Source of the DNA: Adiantum capillus-veneris
Lineage: Eukaryota; Streptophyta; Polypodiopsida; Polypodiales; Pteridaceae
Length of the DNA: 64,000 bases
Direction of reading: 5' to 3'
NCBI GenBank assembly: GCA_014529385.2
Contig: CM043960.1
Location: 72,555,910 to 72,619,909, forward strand
Positions 56,642 through 64,000 of this stretch are shown one piece after another (the first letter of the stretch is position 1; each line of letters starts with the position of its first letter). Position numbers and translations under genes: made by a program. The notes beneath the pieces were generated by a model. That model saw only the letters and a list, made by a program, of their open reading frames with translations. It was not told the origin of the DNA and did not search any database.

Positions 56642-56719
<78 letters not shown>
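56410..56719 (-). repeat. 5' LTR of element D, partial
   Basis: About 280 bp match 39067-39360 with roughly 10% differences. After the CT tract (56647-56690) and CA tract (56691-56719) similarity ends, where LINE G begins. The rest of the LTR must lie beyond the LINE, outside the window, or be lost. Confidence 0.8.
56647..56719. repeat. (TC)n-(CA)n compound microsatellite at the D/LINE junction
   Basis: About 44 bases of TC and about 29 of CA. The LINE 5' end abuts it, so the insertion or truncation point lies in the repeat. Confidence 0.9.
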
Positions 56720-56722
<3 letters not shown>

Positions 56723-56949
56723 ACGCAGCCGTTTTTTGACCTAGTAGACAGCAGTCCACTCTTTTGATCATAACTTCTTCATCCGAACTCCGATTTGGGT
56801 GATCTATAGCCTCAATCGAAGAGCACGAAGTCCTCTACGCATTGATGTAAAGACAAAAATTTTCAGAGTTATGGAAGGCGTTTCTGTAGCAGCAAGTCCG
56901 AAGTGAACAGGTTCAACAAAATTGATTCTCAACTCCTATTTTACATACA

Positions 56950-57354
56950 ATGTCTTGCGGCACTCGCAAGGGTTCTTTTTCTTCAACAAGGTCCACAACC
57001 ATTGTGGAAAATGATCCAAAATATCCTAAGTGTGGAGATAGCAACACAACCACCCAACCAACGACATCGGAAACCATGATCATGGCGTACTTGGTATCAT
57101 TGCAAGAGACCGTAAACAAACAAGGCGAAGACTTACGAGCACTTGCAATGGAGAATGGCACACTAAGGGTACTTGTGGTTGAGAATGAGAATCTCAAGAG
57201 GACACTTGAGATGCAAACAACACGTTTGATGCAACTTGAAGAGGAAGTCAAGGAATGTAAACGCTCTCTTGTGGACTTGAATGCTTTGAAGGAGCGGATG
57301 AGCAAAGTAGAGCATGACCATGTATTGAAAGAGGAGAAATTTGACACTATGAGC
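56950..57354 (+). pseudogene. LINE ORF1, N-terminal exon-like half (interrupted by copia F)
   Basis: This begins MSCGTRKGSFSSTRST and has a long amphipathic coiled coil (LQETVNKQGEDLRALAMEN; NENLKRTLEMQTTRLMQLEE; EEVKECKRSLVDLNALKERM). The copia F LTR starts at 57355 right after the codons for ...DTMS. With the 5-bp TGAGC duplication removed, the frame passes straight into 63033. L1-type ORF1 proteins are RNA-binding trimers held by such coiled coils. No lesion other than the insertion is seen. Confidence 0.85.
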
Positions 57355-57583
57355 TGTTAAAGAATATGATGTTAAAGAATATGTCCATTGTGCTATGGGC
57401 GGTTGGACACTGACTACACTATGTTGTAAATATACTTTGGATAATAGTTCAAAAAGAGAAAGAAGAGAAGAGCAACTCGTTGAATGGCTGCTGCAGGGTA
57501 ACGATTGTGTGTGTGTGTCTCGATGTGTGTTGGTGTGTGTGTAGTCTTCTTTCCTACCTTCTCCATCACCTGCGCACTCTACG
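57355..57583 (+). repeat. 5' LTR of copia F
   Basis: It starts with a 14-base direct repeat (TTAAAGAATATG twice) and ends CTCTAC(G). It matches 62802-63032. Confidence 0.95.
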
Positions 57584-57587
57584 AAGT

Positions 57588-57601
57588 GGTATCAGAGCTC
57601 A
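57588..57601 (+). other. tRNA-iMet primer-binding site of copia F
   Basis: TGGTATCAGAGCTC follows the LTR by four bases. This is the initiator tRNA-Met complement, with one change at its end. Confidence 0.95.
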
Positions 57602-58462
57602 GTTTGAGGAGCTATAGTCAATACACAGGTTTCCGCAGCTCTGGAAAACAGCAAAAAAGAGAGGTTTTTTTGTCATAACTCCCTCACCCGAACTCGGAAT
57701 ACAGTGATCCAAGAGTCTATCTTTATGTTTTTGGGCGTTTCGGACGCATTGGCATGCTCAGATTTGCCAACATTTTCAATTTTCTACAGTAAACAGCCAG
57801 TTCACACAAGCATAGAAGATGTCAAGTTTTGCACTCGGCAGTAGATTTACAGGTTACAGGTGAAGAATTCAACATTTACACAGGTTTTGGAGAGCGACAT
57901 AGAGCTTTTGCATCATGATATTGTGTTATGGAAGATTATGTTTGGTTGCTGTGGGTCCGTTATGGACAGCCGCCTATGTAAGAAAGGTTGTGGGAAGAAG
58001 TTGAGGCGGTTATATTGTCAGATTGAGTACTTTGTGGTTATGTATGGATATGCGGTCAATGTATTTTGAAAAACTGCAGCCTTTGTGAGGGTCGAGTGAG
58101 GTTTTTTGAAGCCTTGCCTTGGGAGCTTTGGTACCTTGGCAAGGTGGATTAGGTACTGGAGCGAACCCCCGACTGGCCCCGCGAAAGACCTCATATGTCG
58201 TTTACGACTATGGGAAGAAGATGGATGTATGGATATGTGGTACAGGACAGCGTATGGATTGCATTTGCATACAGGTCCATGTGTACATTGTTTTAGAGTA
58301 TTTATGCATAGTACTGAGTGAATCTGTGGCAAAGTGAGTCATTGGATTTTCCCTTGGCAGTGAGAGATTTTCTGTCAGTGTTTATGAGCACTTTGGTTAA
58401 GATTTTCACTTGAGATTTGTCCAAATACAAACGAAACTCTGCCAAAAAAATTTCAAAATCCT
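57602..58462 (+). other. Leader of copia F
   Basis: Non-coding, 860 bp. Positions 57671-57775 share a module with E's LTR and LINE G's 5' region. Short frames here lack motifs. Confidence 0.7.
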
Positions 58463-61400
58463 TTGGAAGAAATTGAGAGAGTGAAGATGGCAGAAAGTTC
58501 AACTCAAGTCACACAGATTGTTGGAGAGAAGCTGACCAGAGAGAACTACAGCATATGGTCTTACAGGATGGAGAACTTTATCATGGGCAAAGGTTTATGG
58601 GATTATGTTACAGGTGAACAAGAGTGTCCCGAGGTTGGTTTGGAACCAAATAGAGAGAATGTTGAAGCACATAAAACATGGCAAGCAGGAGTAGAAGCTT
58701 ACAAGAAGTGGATCGAGAATTCAAGGAAAGTGATGCATTGGATTTCACTATGCATTAGTGACTTCTTTATACCACATGTGAAGAAGGATCAATCTCCAAA
58801 GGAAGCATGGGACATACTAGCAAGAATGAACAGCTCCAATACAGAACCACGAAAAGTTCACTTGAAGCAAAGGTTACATTGTGTATGGCAAGGAAATAGA
58901 TCCATATCAGATTATGTGACAGAGATAAAGCAAATACAGGAAGATCTTGCGAGCATTAATGTTGAAGTTCCAGATGATGACTTAGTTTCAGTGACATTGA
59001 ATGGTTTGGGACCGGAATACAAGTCATTGGATACATCTATATCTGTTCGAGGACATATGCCTGATTTTGAAGAGTTAGTAAACCTTTGTTTGCAAGAAGA
59101 GGTGAAGTTAGGCAAGTTAGGTCCTTCTACATCAAATAACAATTCCAGAGATCAGGTTTTTTACTCTAGAGGTCGTGAAAACAATAGAGGTGGAAGAGGA
59201 AACTATGGTCGTGGAAACAATGTTGGAAGAGGTCAATGGCAAAACGAACAAAGTCAAAGTTACAATGATTATAGCCAAAGAGGCAGGGGGAGAGCCCGAA
59301 CTCGTGGACATGGAGGTGGACGATTTGTACATCCTCAAAGAGATGGATATTGTAACAGATGTGGCATTTATGGTCACTTTGAAAGAGAATGTTACACAAG
59401 GCTAAATCAAAATCGTGATCGTGGTGGAAGAGGCCGAGGTTATGGCAGACATGGAGGAAACTTTGCTGGATACAATCCTCATGATCAAAATATATATGAC
59501 AATAGGTCGAGTGGACATTTATTTCCTATGGAGCATGTTGTTGGAAGCATGGTGGAACCACATCATACAGATGATTGGTATTTAGATAGTGGTGCCACAA
59601 ATCATATGACATATCATGGTGAATGGTTTGATAGAAAAGAGAAGTTAGAAGAGGATGAGTTTGTCGCTACAGGTGATGATACTATGCATCGGATTACACA
59701 TGTTGGTTCAGTTCCATTGCTAAAAAAACACGGGACATACAACACATTGGGAGATGTTCTATATGTGCTTTCAATCACAAAGAATTTAGCATCAGTTGGA
59801 CAGATGACAGATCAAGGGTTGCAAGTCCGTTTTAATAGTTATGGCTGCTTCATAGAGGAGTTTCACGAAGGCAGACCAGGCAAGATATTGGCACGTGGAA
59901 GAAAGAAAGGTCGCCTGTTCTCATTGGAAGCTGGAGATCCATGTTTACACAGTGGTATGTATGCAAACAAATCAGCCACTCAAGATGATTGGGCAGAGTT
60001 ATGGCATAAGAGGATTGGTCATGTCAATTTTAGAAGATTAAAGCATATGCAATCAAATCAAATTGTACGTGGATTACCAAAGTTTGGCAGATTGAATTTT
60101 GATCATGTTTGTGAAGCTTGTCAATTTGGAAAGCAATCTCGTTTACCATTGCCAAAGAGGGGGAGAATTAGCCAGAGTCCTTTGGAAATTGTTCATTCAG
60201 ATATTTGGGGACCTTGTGATCATGCTACCCCGAATGGTTGTCGATATTTTATCACATTTACGGATGATTACAGCAGAATGACATGGGTTTACTTTCTAAA
60301 GGCAAAGTCAGAGGCGTTTGAAGTATTTTTGGAGTTCAAAGTTATGGTTGAGAAAGAGAATGGTTGTCAAATTAAATGCCTACGTACAGATGGAGGGGGA
60401 GAGTACATGTCACACAGTTTTGATGATTACTTACGTGAACAAGGCATAAGAAGACAGATTACTTGCAGATACACACCACAACAAAATGGAGTTGCTGAGA
60501 GAAAGAATAGAGTCATACTAGAGATTGCAAGAGCCATGATGAATGAGATGAATATGCCATTAACATATTGGGCTGAAGCAGTTCATACAGCAGTACACAT
60601 TATGAATCGAACACCAACAGTTGCCATTCATGAAATTTCACCTTATGAGAGACTTTATGGGATCAAGCCAACAGTTTCCTACATGAAACTTTTTGGATGT
60701 GTTTGCTATGTTCATGTGCCAAATGAAGCAAGAAAGAAGATGGAGCCAAAGGCAGTGAAGTGTATATTCTTGGGCTACCCAGTTGAAAAGAAAGGTTACA
60801 AGTGCTATGATCCTACGACAAGATAATTTTATGTCAATAGAGATATCAGATTTTGTGAGCATGAACCATGGTATAAACCAAAGCTAGTGATGATATAAGA
60901 TGAGTATGAAGAGCAAGATAATGTGCGTCATGTTGTTGATAAGCCAGGACCATCAACAAGAACTATTTCAGGACCACATATGGCAGAGGAGAGTACAGGA
61001 AGTGTCAACCCATGGAGCGGTCATTTGCGAGATAAGAAGCAAGACGAGAAAGGAAAGAAGAAAGTGGTTGAATAGAATTTTGGAGATGAAAGCCTCGATG
61101 AAGAGCATGGTTTACCACATTTGAGGACACCTGGCAGTAAGCATATTGAGAAATATGTACCCCCATATGCAAGAGTTGAAGAGAAGAGTGCACCACAGTT
61201 GAGAAGATCAGAGAGGGTGTGTTATCCAGTTGATAGATTGACATACAACGGTTACATGCGTACACATTATGCATACATGGTTTCACGTGTGCAACATAAA
61301 GAGCCTACATGTTTTCAAGAGGCAATTGGAAAATCAGAATGGGAGTCAGCTATGGATGATGAGATGGATGCTCTTGTGAAGAATGACACTTGGGATTTGG

Positions 61401-61957
61401 TTCGCTTGCCAAGTGGAAAGAAAGCAATTGGTTCAAAATGGGTATACAAAGTCAAGTGCAAGTCAGATGGTAGTGTGGAAAGATACAAAGCGAGGATTGT
61501 TGCTAAAGGTTATGCACAAACAAAAGGTCTTGATTATGATGAGACATTTAGTCCAGTTGCAAAGATGACAACAGTCAGATTGGTGATAGCAATGGCAAGT
61601 ATGTTCAGTTGGAAGTTACGGCAAATGGATGTGGATAATGCATTCTTGAATGGTGACTTGGAAGAAGAATTTTATATGATACAGCCAGAGGGTTATCAAC
61701 ATCCAGAGTTTCCATATTATGTGTGTAAGTTGAAGAAAGCATTGTATGGTTTGAAGCAAGCATCTAGAGCTTGGTGTGAAAAGATAACCAGATTCTTGAA
61801 GAAGATTGGATTTAAACAATCTACTGCTGATCACTCATTATTTTTGAAGCATGTTGATGGAGAGATCATCGTTATTGTTATCTATGTTGATGACTTGATT
61901 CTCACTGGAAGTCATGCTAAGCAAATTTTGCATGTCAAGATATTTCTTGGGAATTGA
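58463..61957 (+). pseudogene. Gag, protease, integrase and RT of copia F
   Basis: A 787-codon frame runs to TAA at 60824-60826; the same frame has TAA at 60896-60898 and TAG at 61073-61075, then opens to 61957. Start at 58463 or the in-frame ATG at 58487 (MAESSTQVTQIVGEKLTREN, the usual copia start). Domains: gag; Gly/Arg-rich stretch; knuckle CNRCGIYGHFEREC (59351); protease YLDSGATNHMT (Asp at residue 375); WHKRIGHVN; integrase FTDDYSRMTWVYF, RTDGGGEYM and QQNGVAERKNR; RT KWVYKVKCKSDG and YVDDLILTG (61885). Frame is lost near 61940 through a deletion of about 46 bases relative to copia C. All three stops fit single C-to-T changes. Confidence 0.95.
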
Positions 61958-62807
61958 AATTTTCAATACTTTATCAGGAATTTGGATGATACAAAGACAA
62001 TACGCGTTGGATATGCTTGAGAAGTATGAAATGACAGCGTGCAAACCGGTTGATACACCTCTTGATCAAAATGTGAAGTTGTTTGATGATGGACATTACA
62101 TTGAGGATGTCACTATGTATCGCAAGATGGTTGGAAGCCTTATTTACTTGACAATAACAAGGCCAGATTTGAGTTATGCAGTGGGTGTTGTGAGTCAATT
62201 CATGCAAAATCCATGTAAAAGTCATCTTGATGCAGTGAGACGGATTATGAGATATGTGAAAGCCACTGTCAGTTATGGAATGTTTTATGAAAAGAATGGG
62301 AAGCTTTGTCTTTATGGTTACACAGATGCAGATTGGCCAGGAGATTTTATGGATAGAAGATCTACAAGTGGTTATGCATTTTCCATTGGCAATGGTATGA
62401 TAAGTTGGAGTAGCAAGAAGCAATCAACTATAGCATTATCAAGTACAGAAGCTGAATATCATGGAGCAGCTTTGGCAGCATGTGAAGAGTCATGGTTGAG
62501 AGTGCTTATGGTAGAATTTGGTTTTGACTATCTTGACAGTGTCATTATATATTGTGACAATATTAGCAGCATCATGTTGGCAAAGAATCCAGTCTACCAT
62601 GCTCGCACTAAACACATTGAGGTACATTATCACTTCATTAGAGAAAAAGTTTTGGCAAATGAGATTGATTTGGTGTATGTGAAGACAAATTATCAAGTTG
62701 CGGATATATTCACAAAAGCTCTTGGAAAGGAGAAGTTTTCCTACTTTCGTGAAGCATTGGGAATCCATCATATGCAAGCTCACTCTGAGCTTGAGGGGGA
62801 GTGTTAA
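61941..62807 (+). pseudogene. RT end and RNase H of copia F (after frameshift)
   Basis: The frame at 61914-62807 resumes at RYFLGIEIFNTLSGIWMIQR and proceeds without stops through RQYALDMLEKYEMTACKP, MYRKMVGSLIYLTITRPDLS and RNase H (YGYTDADWPGDFMDRRSTSG with Asp; LSSTEAEYHGAA with Glu; YCDNISSIMLAKNPVYHART), ending ADIFTKALGKEKF and a TAA next to the polypurine tract. RNase H would remove the RNA strand during element replication. This half is intact; only the upstream deletion separates it from RT. Confidence 0.95.
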
Positions 62808-63032
62808 AGAATATGATGTTAAAGAATATGTCCATTGTGCTATGGGCGGCTGGACACTGACTACACTATGTTGTAAATATACTTTGGATAATAGTTCAAA
62901 AAGAGAAAGAAGAGAAGAGTAGCTCGTTGAATGGATGCGGCAGGGTAACGATTGTGTGTGTGTGTGTCTCGATGTGTGTTGGTGTGTGTGTAGTCTTCTT
63001 TCCTACCTTCTCCATCACCTGCGCACTCTACA
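62802..63032 (+). repeat. 3' LTR of copia F
   Basis: TGTTAAAG...CTCTACA, near-identical to the 5' LTR, followed by the second TGAGC. Confidence 0.97.
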
Positions 63033-63583
63033 TGAGCCGGGATGTATGCGACATGAAAAATGTATGCACAAACAAGTCTTGGGCTGATGTATGTGGTAGC
63101 AATGTGGTTTCTAATTCCTCACTCATGCAAGCTATGGTTCAAACAAAGAATGTTGAGAATGTGGATGTGGAGGAGTTGAAGGAACGGGAGCGACGTTCCA
63201 AGAACATTGTTATTCATGGAATTCCCGAAGAGAAGTTAGAGACACCTCCTTCTCTTGCCATTGTTATTGAAGATTTCTTCAAAACCCACTTTGGCATGTC
63301 CGCAGTTATGGTCTATGGAGCACATAGAGTGGGGAAGCAAGGAGCTCCTCGCTCGGGAGAATGGCCAATTGTATGCACCATGCCGGATGAGACCAAGCGA
63401 AAGATTATCCTTGATAATAGTTGGATCTATTTGAGGGATACAAAATGTTTTGTATGTGAAGATCGCACTATTAAGCAACAAAATATGCGTCGCAAGGCAT
63501 ATGAGGAAAAGAATAATAAAAACAAGGAGATCTCTCATGAAGAAAATGTGCCCAAGGAGGAGGCAAGTCTCTCAAGCAAATAG
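63033..63583 (+). pseudogene. LINE ORF1, C-terminal half
   Basis: This continues the frame from 57354 as CGG GAT GTA ... after the TGAGC duplication. The conserved ERERRSKNIVIHGIPEEKLE segment is typical of L1-like ORF1 RNA-recognition domains (R.KN..I.GIPE). It is followed by a basic C-terminal part (TIKQQNMRRKAYEEKNNKNK) and a stop at 63581-63583. No nonsense codon is seen, so ORF1 was probably intact when copia F inserted. Confidence 0.85.
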
Positions 63584-63610
63584 GGATGCGTGACCTATGA
63601 GACCGAGTTA

Positions 63611-64000
63611 CAACTGAAAATATGCTTTTGGAATTGTAATGGATATCCATGGAATGCGGGGGTTGGCATTGATGAACTAACAAGCAAAGCCGATGTTGTA
63701 CTTCTTGTTGAAACTTAGGAGCATGATACACAAAGGATTAACGGCTTGGAGGATTACAATGTACATTCATTGATGTGGTCAAAGAATATCAAGCAACGAA
63801 GAGGACAAGGAGGGTTAGCATGTATGGTTAAGAAAGGATTGGAAGATTTTGTATCAATTGTGAAAGATGACAAGTACAAACGTTATGTATGGCTGAAAAT
63901 TATGACACCAAAAAGAGCACCCATTTTTGTAGCCGGTTGCTACATTCCTCATCATGATTCTCCCTTTTATGCTTGCATGGATAGAGATCAACCATTTTCT
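63611..64000 (+). pseudogene. LINE ORF2 endonuclease domain, N-terminal part
   Basis: In frame from about 63618 the sequence reads KICFWNCNGYPWNAGVGIDE, then ADVVLLVET followed by TAG at 63717-63719 and EHD. Next come GLEDYNVHSLMWSKN, GQGGLACMVKKGLEDF and IFVAGCYIPHHDSPFY. This is the APE-type endonuclease start (W-N-C-N-G and the E-T catalytic segment). The TAG stands where Trp is expected after E-T. RT would follow beyond the window edge. The domain nicks target DNA to prime reverse transcription. Confidence 0.85.

Larger units (their letters stand above)
39067..56719 (-). mobile_element. Non-autonomous gypsy-like element D (gag-protease, no RT), split by element E
   Basis: On the minus strand a tRNA-Asp-like PBS (56389-56405) follows an LTR end at 56410. 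Gag and a protease-like block follow, and a polypurine tract (50418-50431) adjoins an LTR start TGTTTGC at 50417. The 3' LTR continues to 49903, is cut by element E, and resumes at 40978 down to 39067, where its last 300 bp match the 5' LTR at 56410-56719. That gives an LTR of about 2.4 kb and a 6-kb interior with no RT, RNase H or integrase motif. The 5' LTR is broken by LINE G, so the other end is unseen. Similar gag-only elements with long LTRs are known in plants as TR-GAG or LARD types. Confidence 0.7.
57355..63032 (+). mobile_element. Ty1/copia element F, young insertion in LINE ORF1
   Basis: LTRs of about 229 and 231 bp (TGTTAAAG...CTCTACA) are flanked by the perfect 5-bp duplication TGAGC (57350-57354 and 63033-63037). 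A tRNA-iMet PBS, leader, gag-pol and a polypurine tract (GAGGGGGAG, 62793-62801) are present. The LTRs differ at about five or six positions. F is related to copia C by protein but has different LTRs. Confidence 0.97.
56720..64000 (+). mobile_element. LINE (L1-like) G, 5' part, split by copia F
   Basis: A 5' region (56720-56949), ORF1 with coiled coil and RNA-binding-like domain (56950-57354 continued at 63033-63583) and the endonuclease of ORF2 (from about 63611) are present. It starts within the CA repeat of D's 5' LTR, so it lies in that LTR. Reverse transcriptase and poly-A end lie beyond the window. The 5' junction in a microsatellite hides any target duplication. Confidence 0.85.

Overview
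This window looks like heterochromatic or intergenic DNA from a large-genome land plant. The evidence is plant-type Ty3/gypsy and Ty1/copia polyproteins, tRNA-iMet and tRNA-Asp style primer sites, a LINE, a MITE-like element and long CT/CA/GT microsatellites. Several polyprotein lineages recall elements of seed-free vascular plants (perhaps a fern), but that is an impression and not proved. I recognise no host gene, rRNA, tRNA or organellar insert.

Layout. Positions 1-3355 are microsatellite-rich DNA without recognisable genes. An old minus-strand gypsy relic (H, 3360-5346) is interrupted by a 287-bp MITE-like element (4371-4657). A decayed plus-strand gypsy element (A) of the same family as H has gag, protease and the first half of its reverse transcriptase at 7727-10974. 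The rest of its RT and RNase H is at 38343-39066. The gap holds B (10975-38342), a giant minus-strand gypsy element of about 22 kb once its own insertion is removed. B contains copia C (31011-36240, target duplication TGCCC). A is cut again at 39067 by D, a minus-strand element with gag and protease but no visible RT or integrase. D's 3' LTR is split by the plus-strand gypsy element E (40979-49902), which has two RNase H domains. D's 5' LTR is broken inside a CA repeat at about 56719, where a plus-strand LINE (G) begins. The LINE's ORF1 is split by copia F (57355-63032, target duplication TGAGC), and its ORF2 endonuclease runs off the window end.

Relative order of insertion. H and A are oldest. 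B and D entered A, C entered B, E and G entered D, and F entered G. C and F have near-identical LTRs and exact target duplications, so they are young.

Main observations. (1) A CpG-centred palindrome, core ACATCCTACGCGTAGGATGT, recurs eight times in B at about 284-bp spacing, and the phase holds across the copia C insertion. (2) Nearly all nonsense codons are what C-to-T change would make from Gln, Arg or Trp codons. Examples are four consecutive stops where relative A has a Gln run, and eight stops with no frameshift in copia C. This fits decay of methylated cytosines. (3) A short ORF of 54-80 codons ahead of gag is shared by A (two copies) and E, and I do not recognise it. (4) A module of about 100 bp is shared by the LTR of gypsy E, the leader of copia F and the 5' end of LINE G. 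(5) B carries a second protease-like domain and extra ORFs downstream of integrase.
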